A stretch of 22,011 nt of DNA. Origin: Candidatus Wallbacteria bacterium. Its GTDB lineage: Bacteria; Muiribacteriota; JAQTZZ01. The notes under the pieces were generated by a model that worked only from the letters and a program-made list of their open reading frames with translations, was not told where the DNA came from and made no database searches. The stretch covers positions 1-22,011 of the forward strand of contig JAQTRI010000008.1 in NCBI GenBank assembly GCA_028711905.1. The letters are read 5' to 3'. Position numbers and translations under genes: made by a program. Positions 1 through 8,621 of the stretch are shown here, piece by piece (position 1 is the first letter of the stretch; every line of letters starts with the position of its first letter).

Positions 1-1122
1 GAGCGAGATTTCGACATAGTTTTTCAGGGCAAGCATGTCGACCTGCCCTTCAGCAATGCCGCTTTCAATCAGCTGCAGAAATCCGTAGACCGCTGCCAGC
101 GGATTGTTCAATTCATGAGCGATGGCCGATGCCATCTGCCCGATGGCAGCCATTTTCCCGGACTGGATCAGATGGGCCTGTGTCTCGATCAGTTCCCTGT
201 GAGCCCGCTCCAACTTTTCGTAAACCCTGGCGTTCTCGATGGCAATGGCAGCCTGGTTGGCCAGCATGTTGAGAAACGCCAGGTTCTTCTTGGAAAAATG
301 GGTGATGTTGGCATCGTTCTCAAGATAGACCGCACCGATGGATTTGTCCCTGACTTTGAGCGGAACGCACATCACAGTACGGATCTGGAAGGCGATCACG
401 CTTTCAGTGTCCTTGACCCGTGTGTCAGACTTGGCATCAGTTGACAAAAATGGGGAACCGCTTTCCAGTACCTTTTTTACAATGGTATGGGAAATTCTGA
501 GCCCGGATTCATCGGTAAGCTCCATATCGCGCACCACGCGAGGCACCAGCTTACCGTCCTCGTCCTCAAGCACAATAAATCCCCTCTGAGCACCAATGAA
601 TTCGAACAGGCGGTCCATCACCATGGCAAGCACCTGGTCAAGGTTCAGAACCGAGGTGATGGCACGGGTGATCTCGTGAACACTGAACATCTCGTCTATA
701 GTCTGCTGCAGGACCTCTTCGATCCAGCGCTTGTCGGTTCGAGCAGAATCATCAATCTTGATGAATACCGAATTGAGATATTCTTCCCTGAAACAGGAAT
801 GTTCGCTCTTCTGGTCAGCAATATTCAGAACTTCTTCGCTGGACGCGAAGTAGAACAGGGCTTCGCCGAGCTGGATCCGGTCGTTGTCTTGAAGCACACG
901 CTCGGCAGCGTCCTCACCGTTAATGCTCATGCCCCTGGTGCTGTTCAGATCGCGGATGCGAAAAGCGCCTTCTTCACGAAGAATTTCAGCATGCACCCTG
1001 GAAACCCCGCTCAGATTGACGACAATGTTGTTTTCCAGGTTACGGCCGATCGTAGTCCGGTCCTTGTCAAGCGCGAACTTCTGCAGGGATTTTCCATTTT
1101 TGATCTGAAACAAAAGCGGCAT
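1..1122 (-). CDS. FHA-GAF sensor histidine kinase (3' end beyond window)
   Basis: The first 374 codons are inside the window and the frame is still open at base 1. Residues about 5-95 form an FHA domain with the phosphothreonine-pocket pattern: GR at 26-27, S41, H44, and NG at 68-69. Residues about 150-300 read as a GAF domain, ending in the typical 'ANQAAIAIENAR' helix. A linker helix then leads into a HisKA dimerisation domain with the H-box AHELNNPLAAV, phospho-acceptor His336. No transmembrane segment is seen, so it is probably cytoplasmic. The catalytic HATPase domain should lie to the left of the window. The start ATG overlaps the TGA of the upstream kinase gene (TGATG), with AAGG about 7 nt ahead, so translation is probably coupled. 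FHA domains bind pThr peptides, so the Ser/Thr kinase next door is the obvious candidate partner (inference). GAF ligand unknown. Confidence 0.93.
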   Translation of the reverse strand, partial: MPLLFQIKNGKSLQKFALDKDRTTIGRNLENNIVVNLSGVSRVHAEILREEGAFRIRDLNSTRGMSINGEDAAERVLQDNDRIQLGEALFYFASSEEVLNIADQKSEHSCFREEYLNSVFIKIDDSARTDKRWIEEVLQQTIDEMFSVHEITRAITSVLNLDQVLAMVMDRLFEFIGAQRGFIVLEDEDGKLVPRVVRDMELTDESGLRISHTIVKKVLESGSPFLSTDAKSDTRVKDTESVIAFQIRTVMCVPLKVRDKSIGAVYLENDANITHFSKKNLAFLNMLANQAAIAIENARVYEKLERAHRELIETQAHLIQSGKMAAIGQMASAIAHELNNPLAAVYGFLQLIESGIAEGQVDMLALKNYVEISL

Positions 1123-4100
1123 CAGACAACCTTTTCAAAATCATCCAGGAAATCGATAACTGAAGCAAAACGATCCTGGGGCTTTTTTTCAAGCGCTCTC
1201 TGAAGAATACTATCCCATTTTTCCAGTTTACTGTCAATTCCTCCGAGCGGCGAGGGGTTTTCCTTGAAGATCTTGTACATGGTGGCTTCCGGGTTTTCCC
1301 CGCAAAAAGGTACTGTTCCTGAAAGCATTTCGTACAGAATGACCCCAAGGGCGTAAATATCGGCCCTGGTATCAACCTCTGACCCACGGACCTGTTCGGG
1401 TGGCATGTAATAAAGTGTTCCAAAGGTCTCTCCGGCTTGTGTCATAGTGGTGGCTCCCATCTCCTTGGCCAGTCCAAAATCCATGATTTTCACACTGTCC
1501 TTGTGATTGACCATGATGTTTTCCGGCTTGAGGTCACGATGAATGATCCCCTGCTCATGAGCATATGTCATAGCCCCAAGGATACTGCGAAAAATAATTC
1601 TGGTCTTCTCGTCCGGCAGCGGTCCGGCCTCACGAATCAGGGTGTGCAGGCTGCCGCCTTCAATGTATTCCATCACTATATAGGGGGATGTTCCCTCGCG
1701 TATCACTTCAAAGACCTTGACTATACAGGGATGGTCGAGCTTCTGCAGGATCAGTCCATCGCGGGTAATGAAGCGGCGTACCACCTGGAGATTGTCGGTG
1801 TGCTTGTCGGCTAATACTTTGATGGCCACTGTGCATCCATTGCTGACATCATAAGCCCGGAACACTTTGCCCATACCCCCGCTGCCGATTTCTTCCACCT
1901 GAGTAAACCGGCTGGTATCAAACGGGAACTGCCTGCCCTGGAGAGAAAGAATTCGGGCTTCTGCCCTGGCGATCCTGTCATTGACATCCCGGAAGCGGAT
2001 ATCAATGTCTGCCAGATTCTTATAGAACTGCAGAGCTTTGCGCCATTCATTGCGCTTTTCCAATTCGTTCGCGGATAAATAATAGAGCTCGATCATTTCC
2101 GGGGCCGCGGATCGCAGGTCGATCTTTTCCAGAAGAGGGATACCAACGGAAAAATGCCCCAGTCTGATATAAGCGCATCCCAGAATCAGGGTATATTTCT
2201 GCCTGTGCTCACCTTCAACAGATGTTTGATTCAGGTAAAAAACAGTCTGCTGAAAGTCATTTTCCATGAAATAACTCTCTCCAAGTCTGGAGAGCACTCC
2301 CTCGCGGTTGGCCGGGTAACCATCGATCAATTCGCGTAAAGGCCTCGAATGGCTGACACGGTACTCCCGCCCGTAAAACTGCAGCGGATACTCCTGCTTG
2401 AGTACTCCTTTAAGAAGGTCTAAGCAAACAGCCCTGGAGGTTCTCTGCTCGGCCCAGTCCAGTTCCAGTCTCAATTTGTCAGGGAATTCGCCGTTGACAG
2501 AGGAAGAAAGGAAGCCGCGAGTCTCATCTATTCCGCTGTTTTCCAGAATAAATGCGGCAGTGACAAAAATCAGACCCTGGGAAAAGGTCTCGACATCTCC
2601 GGGAAACAGAAGATTGTTGAACAGCGTGAACAGCAGGCTGCTCTTTTTTTCATCCTGCCACTCCCTATGCAAAAAATCAGCGGCAGCCTGTGATATTATT
2701 GAATCATCGAATCCGGCGAACAGAAAATGAGCCAGTGGAAATTCTTCGTACAACTTGAAGATTCCGGGCCAGACATGCAGCCTGGTTCGCGCTCCATCCA
2801 CCCGGCAGAGAAAACGCAGATAGTCCCGGCTGCCTGGATGATCGGGAGGCAGCGCAACACGCATCAGGCTGAGGATCAACTCCGGATCATCACCGGCCAT
2901 CAGAGGGTCCAGAAATTCGCGTGCCACCATGTCCTGGGGGAGGTAACGCAGAAGTTCGATCCCCTTCAGTCGAGCTTCGCGATTTTCATCGCCCAGCATG
3001 GAACGCAGCAATGGCATGAGCTGCGCGATATCCTGTTTGAACAACTCAAGCACAGCGACCTTGGTTCTGGAAGTGAATGACTTGAAATTATAAATCAACT
3101 GCTTTTTCACTTTTTCATCCAGAAAAGGTCCGATCAGCCTGACAGCCTGAGGCCCATCGATATCAACACTTTTGATGATCTCAAACAAACAGGGAAGACA
3201 GCGTTCATCCCCGGAAGAGGCGCAGTAAAAAACGATTTCGTTCTTGAGCTTGCCGTCAAAAAGGTGTTGAAAAGGAAAAATTACGGTCTGAGGAACACTT
3301 TTTTTCAGCATAAGATACCCGAGCCACAGCTGGAAAGATCTGGAAAGGCTGTACCCATCCAGGTCCGAGGGCAGGGCCGCACGCTCCAGAGTAGAGAGCA
3401 GAGAAATATTGATTTCTTCTACTTGATGATCGAGAAAGTACAGAAGAAAGGCTGTTTCCTGTTCTGACAGACTTTGTTCGGCCAAAAGTTTATTGAATCT
3501 GTTTCTGTCGTCCCCGGATAAACCGGAGGAACGCAGCATACGGATTGTGAGCTTAAGCAGCTGCTCGTCTCCAAGGCTCCGTACAATGCTGACCAACAGT
3601 TTCACTGTTTCATCCAGCACCCTGCCTCTGATGAAATCCACCAGTACATCCCCTGACTCACGGACTGCCAGAATTCCAACGATCTTCCGCTGCAGGATCG
3701 GATTGAAGTTTTCGACTGATTCTGCCAACTCTATTGCATCAGTCTCACTGTCGATTCTGAGGGTTTTCAATAATGCGATGCGGACGATTTCTTCTTCTTT
3801 CCTGAACTTGTCCCAGATGAACTCACGGGTCTTGAAATCACGGATACCATCAAGGGTCGAATATACTGCGATTCTGACCATGACCGGCAGCCCCTGGCCA
3901 AGCTGCATCAGAACTCTCCAGTCACCGAGTCGGCCAAGAATCTCGACATATTCGATCCATTCCCTCTCATCAGCGAGCGTGGGGCGCAGGGCCTGCAGAA
4001 ACTTGATCACTTCACGGTTGCCGGAGAAACGGCCAATGATCCGGATAATTCTGGCCCGAAGACGGGGCTCTTTTTCACGGCGCAGAAAATTTATCAGCAA

Positions 4101-4469
4101 CCCGATTTCCCGTTCAGTGAAAAAAAAGTAGAAATAATCGCAGAGCGCCAGCTTGATTTCCAGCGGTTCTTCCGGGAAGGAAACAATATATTCATCCTTG
4201 AAGCTGCCGTCTCTTCTGGCTGTGAAATAATCGATGCAGGCCCTTCTTACCGCAGGGTGCCGGCTGCCGGACAAGGCCCGGATACGCTCGTTGAAATCCA
4301 CTTCTACGCGGGATAAGGCCTGGATCAGGCGGGAGAGGTACATGGCCTCTTCAGCGAAGAAATCAAAGAGCTTTTCAGTCAGCCTTAGAAGGGCTTCATT
4401 TCCTGAAGACTCAGCAACAACACGCTCGATCAGGTGAATCTTGATCTGGCTCAGGTACCGGCCTTCCAT
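1122..4469 (-). CDS. Ser/Thr protein kinase with N-terminal HEAT-like and TPR-like repeats
   Basis: This is a Hanks-type (PknB-like) kinase at the C-terminus of a long helical-repeat protein of 1115 aa from this start. The kinase spans about residues 854-1115. It has the glycine loop GSGGMG, catalytic Lys in VAIK (about 884), HRDLKPEN (catalytic Asp about 979), DFG (about 997) and a PPEQ version of the APE motif, so all key residues are present. Residues about 40-700 are leucine-rich paired helices resembling HEAT/PBS repeats. About 730-845 look like TPRs. No transmembrane helix is seen. The frame is open up to an ATG at 4493, but that codon has no Shine-Dalgarno. The ATG at 4469 has GGAAAGG nine bases upstream and is preferred, though not proven. 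It is first in a two-gene unit with the FHA histidine kinase. The repeats probably recruit substrates or regulators (inference). Confidence 0.93.
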   Translation of the reverse strand: MEGRYLSQIKIHLIERVVAESSGNEALLRLTEKLFDFFAEEAMYLSRLIQALSRVEVDFNERIRALSGSRHPAVRRACIDYFTARRDGSFKDEYIVSFPEEPLEIKLALCDYFYFFFTEREIGLLINFLRREKEPRLRARIIRIIGRFSGNREVIKFLQALRPTLADEREWIEYVEILGRLGDWRVLMQLGQGLPVMVRIAVYSTLDGIRDFKTREFIWDKFRKEEEIVRIALLKTLRIDSETDAIELAESVENFNPILQRKIVGILAVRESGDVLVDFIRGRVLDETVKLLVSIVRSLGDEQLLKLTIRMLRSSGLSGDDRNRFNKLLAEQSLSEQETAFLLYFLDHQVEEINISLLSTLERAALPSDLDGYSLSRSFQLWLGYLMLKKSVPQTVIFPFQHLFDGKLKNEIVFYCASSGDERCLPCLFEIIKSVDIDGPQAVRLIGPFLDEKVKKQLIYNFKSFTSRTKVAVLELFKQDIAQLMPLLRSMLGDENREARLKGIELLRYLPQDMVAREFLDPLMAGDDPELILSLMRVALPPDHPGSRDYLRFLCRVDGARTRLHVWPGIFKLYEEFPLAHFLFAGFDDSIISQAAADFLHREWQDEKKSSLLFTLFNNLLFPGDVETFSQGLIFVTAAFILENSGIDETRGFLSSSVNGEFPDKLRLELDWAEQRTSRAVCLDLLKGVLKQEYPLQFYGREYRVSHSRPLRELIDGYPANREGVLSRLGESYFMENDFQQTVFYLNQTSVEGEHRQKYTLILGCAYIRLGHFSVGIPLLEKIDLRSAAPEMIELYYLSANELEKRNEWRKALQFYKNLADIDIRFRDVNDRIARAEARILSLQGRQFPFDTSRFTQVEEIGSGGMGKVFRAYDVSNGCTVAIKVLADKHTDNLQVVRRFITRDGLILQKLDHPCIVKVFEVIREGTSPYIVMEYIEGGSLHTLIREAGPLPDEKTRIIFRSILGAMTYAHEQGIIHRDLKPENIMVNHKDSVKIMDFGLAKEMGATTMTQAGETFGTLYYMPPEQVRGSEVDTRADIYALGVILYEMLSGTVPFCGENPEATMYKIFKENPSPLGGIDSKLEKWDSILQRALEKKPQDRFASVIDFLDDFEKVV

Positions 4470-4477
4470 GTTCAGCT

Positions 4478-4484
4478 GCCTTTC
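4478..4484 (-). promoter_or_regulatory. Shine-Dalgarno supporting the 4469 start of the kinase gene
   Basis: On the minus strand GGAAAGG ends nine bases before the ATG at 4469. The alternative ATG at 4493 is preceded by CCTGATTA, with no purine-rich match. This is the only evidence for choosing the shorter N-terminus. Confidence 0.5.
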
Positions 4485-4532
4485 CACAAACATTAATCAG
4501 GACGGAATCCACGCAATAATCAAATAGTTGCA

Positions 4533-4549
4533 GCCGGATGCATTCCGGC
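4533..4549 (-). promoter_or_regulatory. Inverted repeat at the predicted transcript 5' end
   Basis: The sequence is a 6-bp perfect stem (GCCGGA/TCCGGC) with a 5-nt loop. It begins about seven bases downstream of the -10 hexamer, so it would be the very first structure in the kinase-operon mRNA, or an operator straddling +1. A repressor site or a 5' stabilising hairpin are both possible. There is no U-tract, so it is not a terminator. Confidence 0.5.
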
Positions 4550-4555
4550 AGGGTT

Positions 4556-4585
4556 ATTATATCCGAATCAGCCTTTGATGGTCAA
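4556..4585 (-). promoter_or_regulatory. Sigma70-type promoter of the kinase / histidine-kinase operon
   Basis: Reading the minus strand, TTGACC (4585-4580) is separated by 18 bases from a perfect TATAAT (4561-4556). This matches the housekeeping consensus in 11 of 12 positions. The predicted start point is near 4549, giving a leader of about 80 nt to the ATG at 4469. It lies in the only sizeable intergenic gap of the window and directly precedes the kinase gene. Confidence 0.75.
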
Positions 4586-4614
4586 AAAGAACGGAGAAAA
4601 CATGGGGCATACTG

Positions 4615-4644
4615 ATTATACATTATGGACCAAAAGATCATTAA
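4615..4644 (-). promoter_or_regulatory. Second, weaker promoter candidate upstream of the kinase operon
   Basis: A perfect TATAAT lies at 4620-4615, but the hexamer 18 bases upstream (TTAATG) matches only 3 of 6 consensus -35 bases. A perfect TTGACA at 4653-4648 is too far away (27 bases) to pair with it. It could be a tandem upstream promoter or an accident of a locally AT-rich spacer. Confidence 0.3.
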
Positions 4645-4670
4645 CACTGTCAATCTACAGGACAGGGGCC

Positions 4671-4850
4671 CTACTTGCCGGTTGATTTTTCGGGACGATT
4701 GATGCCTGTCAAAGGATCCAGTTGCACTCCCTGAAACCATTTCAAAGCAGAGATCTCGCTGTAATCCATGCCGGCACGGATTTTCAGCGTTTCGACCAGG
4801 ATTCTGGAGAACTGGGAAGGCGTTTTACTATTCTTATCCTGAGTCTTCAT
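4671..4850 (-). CDS. Small protein of 59 aa, unrecognised
   Basis: An ATG-to-TAG frame of 59 codons lies in the gap between the glycosyltransferase and the kinase promoter. An in-frame TAG two codons upstream of the ATG fixes the start. The product is basic (about 10 K/R against 6 D/E), has one Trp, no Cys and no hydrophobic span, so it would be soluble. Residues 13-50 look helical and amphipathic, ending in VQLDPLTGI. I recognise no family. There is no Shine-Dalgarno. Instead a TG-T-TATTAT extended -10 sits exactly where it would start transcription at the ATG, so a leaderless mRNA is possible. Codon choice looks like the neighbouring genes. It could instead be non-coding spacer, since the frame is short. 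Confidence 0.5.
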   Translation of the reverse strand: MKTQDKNSKTPSQFSRILVETLKIRAGMDYSEISALKWFQGVQLDPLTGINRPEKSTGK

Positions 4851-4856
4851 GCGCTA

Positions 4857-4865
4857 ATAATAACA
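4857..4865 (-). promoter_or_regulatory. Extended -10 candidate for a leaderless small-protein mRNA
   Basis: The minus strand reads TG-T-TATTAT, followed by six bases and then the ATG at 4850. Initiation seven bases past the -10 would place +1 on the A of the start codon. The -35 region is poor, which is tolerated in extended -10 promoters. It lies 3' of the glycosyltransferase stop. Confidence 0.35.
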
Positions 4866-4896
4866 TATCCATGCCTGAATCGCCAGCGAAAAATTG

Positions 4897-5946
4897 TCAG
4901 AGTATCAACCGGTACGCTTCAGCTAAGGATTTCACCGTCAGACTCAGATCATGTTGCTGCCGTATGAACTCCCTTCCCCGCTCTCCCATGGCTTGCCATT
5001 CATTCCGTCTGGCAAGCATTCCACGCAAAGCTCCGGCCAATGCCATGGCATCATCAGGGGCAGCCAGCATCCCGCTCCTGCCCTCTTCGATCACGAGCGG
5101 AATGTCCCCCACAGTTGTACCCACGGCCGGCAGACCGCATGACATGGCCTCCAGAAGGACAAGAGGCAGGCCCTCCCTGCGCGAGGAAATTACCAGGAGA
5201 TCGATGCTGCGATAAAATTCGCGCATATTGGAAACCGGGCCGCAGAAAGATAGAATGCCATCCAGCCCGTGGTCTGAACTCATTCGCTTCAGTTTTTCCT
5301 CGTCGTCCCCGGAACCGGCAATCCTGGCTTTGAAATCATGGCCTTCAGCCTTGAGAGCCGACAAAGCCTGAATCAGCACATCAAAACCCTTGACACTGCT
5401 CAGTCGGCCCGCAGCCCCGATCGCAGGGACGAACCCGGTCTTTCCCGCAGAAGCAGGTTCAAAGAGGCCTGTGTCAATACCATATGGGGCCATCAGAAAG
5501 CGCTCTTCCGGAATACCAAAGCCCTGGAAGTAACGCTGGACAAAGTGCGCGCCCACTATCAAGTGTGGTGCCAGCCTGACAACGGACGAACCCAGATGGT
5601 TGCGATACTGGCCATGCGGAGAGAACACGAACGGGCACAGGCCCATGGATGCGAAGTACAGAAGCCAGCCCGGAACGCGTGAATGGGCGTGCACCAGATC
5701 AAATCGTTCCCGCTTGATCAGAATGCGCAGGTCACGGATGCGCAGAAGAGTGCGCACACTCTTTGATTTGATGTCCATGGTGACATGCCTGACTCCTGAA
5801 CGCTCGATCTCCTGGATCAACTCCCCCCCAGCCGACACCACCGTAGAATCCACCCCGTAGGATTTAAGGCGCGGGACCACGGAAACCACGAAGTGTTCCA
5901 CACCACCCTGATCCAGTGAAGGCAATGCCTGCAGCACTTTGATCAC
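4897..5946 (-). CDS. GT4-family glycosyltransferase
   Basis: This 349-aa protein has the GT-B fold signature of family GT4, which transfers a sugar from a nucleotide-activated donor with retention. Visible motifs are the N-terminal glycine loop GGVEHFV (14-20), HAHSRVPGW (87-95), GRLSSVKGFD (180-189), and the donor-binding E-x7-E (E258 and E266) within REGLPLVLLEAMSCG. The length is normal for the family. There is no transmembrane span, so it probably acts at the cytoplasmic face of the membrane. The start is GTG, overlapping the TGA of the radical SAM gene (GTGA), with AGAGG eight bases upstream. It is therefore translationally coupled and last of the ATPase/radical SAM/glycosyltransferase group. 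Acceptor and sugar cannot be told. Glycosylation of an exported protein of this locus, or of a surface polysaccharide, are both open. Confidence 0.93.
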   Translation of the reverse strand: MIKVLQALPSLDQGGVEHFVVSVVPRLKSYGVDSTVVSAGGELIQEIERSGVRHVTMDIKSKSVRTLLRIRDLRILIKRERFDLVHAHSRVPGWLLYFASMGLCPFVFSPHGQYRNHLGSSVVRLAPHLIVGAHFVQRYFQGFGIPEERFLMAPYGIDTGLFEPASAGKTGFVPAIGAAGRLSSVKGFDVLIQALSALKAEGHDFKARIAGSGDDEEKLKRMSSDHGLDGILSFCGPVSNMREFYRSIDLLVISSRREGLPLVLLEAMSCGLPAVGTTVGDIPLVIEEGRSGMLAAPDDAMALAGALRGMLARRNEWQAMGERGREFIRQQHDLSLTVKSLAEAYRLIL

Positions 5947-8621
5947 AGCAGCATCCTCTTCAGAATCGCGCCCGCCACAGATAAAGGCTTCCTTCGCCTG
6001 AGCGCTAAAAAGGCGATCCCGCGCCAGGCATCCGCATCGAGTACATCAAGCGCGAGCACATCCAGGTACGCACCTGCAGAATCACGGAAACGCCGCATCT
6101 TCCCCAAGAGATAAGCGCAGGTCAGCAGAGCCTCACGGGTCTGTTCCCGCGGGAGCCCGACCTCCCGGCAGAGAGCGCGGTAAAAGCCGAGCGCCTGTTC
6201 GTAAAAACCGCTGTCAAGGCACATGCCGCCTGCCTGCCTCAGAAAATCCGGCCCCCTGTCGCCTGTAAACAAATCCAGAAACTCGAGAGCGTCTTTATGC
6301 TTCCGATTCCGGAACAAAGCGCGAAGATATGGCGCATAAAACTCCAGCTCCCTCTCGGTATATGCATAGTCCCTGTATAGCTTAAGCAGCCTGTTGTAAT
6401 GCCCGGCCCGTTCCAGCAGAAAAACGCGCCTACAAAAATTCTCCCTGCCTTTGATGCGCGAGAGAAAAAAACAGGCCTTACCAGGCTTATCGATTTTTTC
6501 CATGATATCAGCGGCCTTGCCGCAGAAATCGCGCGTTCCGAGCCTTCCCCTCAGAAAACGCAGCTGCCTGAGCGCAGAGCTGTACTCACCCCTTTTCAGG
6601 TGATGCTCCAGAAGAAACTCACGACAGGGAATGTCATTTTCGATACATACGACTTTCCCGGCGTATTCCGCAGCCTCATCGGTTCTGCCTCCTGCAAGCG
6701 CAATCCTGTGTTTCATGCGCTGCACATCAACAGTTTCCGGAATGGATGAAAGCTTTTCCAGCAGAGGCTCTCCGCCTGACCCGCCTGCCATGCCGTTGCA
6801 CGCCTCGGCAAGTTCGGGATCAGTCAGCCATTCCCCGCCTTCCTTTTTCATGAAATCAAGCATCTCTTCTGTTCTGCCTGCCGCAGCCATGGCCTTGGCC
6901 AGTTGCTTCAGAAGCTCAGACCTCTCAGCCAGGCCCTGCGCCAGAGCGCTCAAGGTTTTCCAGACCCCATCAGCAGTCTCGCGCTCAGCCAGCAGCGAAA
7001 CCAGGCAGGCCAGATGAGAAGAACGGCCTTCACTGTCAATCCCGGCAAGCACTGGAAGCATCACTGCCAGTTTTTCCGTCTGTCCCATTTTTTCATAGAT
7101 ACCGGCAAGGAGCTTAAGCAGATGGATATCCTGATCTTCTGAACAAAGCTTTTCCAGAATTTCAGAGGCTTCTGCTTCCCTTCCTGTGTAGTGGCATGCA
7201 AGAGCCAGCATTTTCGCACTCTCAGGGTCAAGATCCGGTTTATCTTTCAGCAGGACCACAATGTCTTCGTGCTTGCCCTCGCTGTGCTTAAGGCCGACTA
7301 AGACCTTCAGGGACTCATCATCCTGCCTGCGATCGTATAGAAATCCGTAAACTCTTTCCAGTTCGGATTCCCGACCCATGGCGCGGCACAAATCATAAAG
7401 CCTGCCTGCGAGCGACAGATCCGGCCTGTTGAAAAAAAGCCGCAGCAGTCTATCCAGATAGGCGGAATCAGAAAGCTGTGAAGGTTCTGCCTGATAGTCG
7501 AACCCATGGCCGAACCATTGCCGGATTTCTCCATCATTGATGAAATATCGCGTGTAGTTTCCGCAATCAAAGCATGGAGGGTATTCTTCGTGTCTTGACT
7601 CCAGGTGCGCCAGCCTCATGGCGTGCGCCTTTTCACCCCACCACAGGTTTTCGAAGCGCTCGCATCCCAGGTTTCCCAGGGAAAGTTCAAGCCCGTTGTC
7701 CCTGCAGCACACGGTCAGCCGTCCATCAGTGTGTACTGTCGGATACATGAACGGCGACAGGCATGGAGGACGGTTGGCATATCGTGAAAGCTCCATACCG
7801 GCACGGCTGTAAAAGGGCAGGTGCGATACAGGCTCTCCGAGCACCACACGATATGGATACTCACTGTAAAGTCGTCCGGACGGCAGAGCGGATAACTTTT
7901 CCTTGACCCGCAGGAAGCGATCCTGAGCCTCGTTCTGTGGAGACAGCTGCACTTCCTTGAACAGGATCAGGTTGTCTTGCGTGAAATCCATCTCAAAGGA
8001 CAGCTGCCAGTTCATTTTCCGGTTGTCGAAGAAATTGCGGAACCTGTAGTAAAAGTCCAGTGCCTCAGGCTCATTTTCCGGCAGCACCAAGAGTTGTACC
8101 GCAGCCTGCACCCTGCCGTGCAAATTCAGTCTCTGCTTGGTTTCGAAAAAACGGATGATGTTGTTCATGGCATCATCCCATGCATCTGAATCCTTGATGG
8201 CACTGAAAGACCCGGGACTGTTCGCATCCAGGGAAAACACGACCGCGATTTTTTTGTCCCATTCTGAGACAATTTGAAAAAACTCCTCGATTCTGTCCGG
8301 GAAAAAAAGTGTGGCATTGGTATTGAAAGTCAGCACATGGAAAAAATTTCTTTCCAGGTCATAGCGTTTAAGTATCCTGACCATTTCGTTGAATCCGGGA
8401 TGCAGAAGCGGTTCCCCGACCCAGCAGAGCATAACATTGCCGAAATCACTGCCAAAGGAATTGGCAATGATGCGCTCGAACAACTCGACAGTCATGTCGC
8501 GGCCGGTCTGTTCTGCGCAGCGCGACCTGTTCTGAAGTAAAGAAGGCCTGCACATGTAGCAGGCCAGATTGCAGCGATCAGTGATTCCCAGCTGCAGATT
8601 CGGAAGCAGCGGCAGTTTCAT
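5943..8621 (-). CDS. Radical SAM/SPASM protein with TPR-like C-terminal half
   Basis: The N-terminal domain (about 8-240) carries the radical SAM cluster motif C17-x3-C21-x2-C24, and a GEPLLHPG segment (69-76) corresponding to the GGE motif that contacts SAM. A SPASM-like region follows, with Cys at 287, 305, 306, 320, 350 and 353 and the usual HTDGRLTVCC...LGNL arrangement, predicting at least one auxiliary Fe-S cluster. From about 400 to 892 the protein is a chain of paired helices typical of TPR solenoids. SPASM enzymes commonly modify peptides or proteins, and a TPR tail would fit substrate docking. The substrate is unknown. The ATG shares bases with the stop of the AAA+ gene (TGATG) and has no good Shine-Dalgarno of its own, so it relies on coupling. 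At 892 aa it is about twice the usual length because of the TPR extension. Confidence 0.92.
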   Translation of the reverse strand: MKLPLLPNLQLGITDRCNLACYMCRPSLLQNRSRCAEQTGRDMTVELFERIIANSFGSDFGNVMLCWVGEPLLHPGFNEMVRILKRYDLERNFFHVLTFNTNATLFFPDRIEEFFQIVSEWDKKIAVVFSLDANSPGSFSAIKDSDAWDDAMNNIIRFFETKQRLNLHGRVQAAVQLLVLPENEPEALDFYYRFRNFFDNRKMNWQLSFEMDFTQDNLILFKEVQLSPQNEAQDRFLRVKEKLSALPSGRLYSEYPYRVVLGEPVSHLPFYSRAGMELSRYANRPPCLSPFMYPTVHTDGRLTVCCRDNGLELSLGNLGCERFENLWWGEKAHAMRLAHLESRHEEYPPCFDCGNYTRYFINDGEIRQWFGHGFDYQAEPSQLSDSAYLDRLLRLFFNRPDLSLAGRLYDLCRAMGRESELERVYGFLYDRRQDDESLKVLVGLKHSEGKHEDIVVLLKDKPDLDPESAKMLALACHYTGREAEASEILEKLCSEDQDIHLLKLLAGIYEKMGQTEKLAVMLPVLAGIDSEGRSSHLACLVSLLAERETADGVWKTLSALAQGLAERSELLKQLAKAMAAAGRTEEMLDFMKKEGGEWLTDPELAEACNGMAGGSGGEPLLEKLSSIPETVDVQRMKHRIALAGGRTDEAAEYAGKVVCIENDIPCREFLLEHHLKRGEYSSALRQLRFLRGRLGTRDFCGKAADIMEKIDKPGKACFFLSRIKGRENFCRRVFLLERAGHYNRLLKLYRDYAYTERELEFYAPYLRALFRNRKHKDALEFLDLFTGDRGPDFLRQAGGMCLDSGFYEQALGFYRALCREVGLPREQTREALLTCAYLLGKMRRFRDSAGAYLDVLALDVLDADAWRGIAFLALRRRKPLSVAGAILKRMLL

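Noticed and set aside
487..1203. Plus-strand open frame of 238 codons
   Set aside because: It lies opposite the FHA-GAF histidine kinase, whose domains are unmistakable. The antisense product shows no domain, no ribosome-binding site and a shadow-like composition.
4640..4670. Terminator after the 59-codon ORF
   Set aside because: A CTGTC/GACAG stem of only 5 bp exists and no T-run follows it, so an intrinsic terminator is not supported.
4722..4967. Plus-strand open frame of 81 codons in the intergenic region
   Set aside because: It overlaps both the 59-codon minus-strand ORF and the glycosyltransferase end, has no Shine-Dalgarno, and its product resembles no protein. The minus-strand frame is the better candidate.
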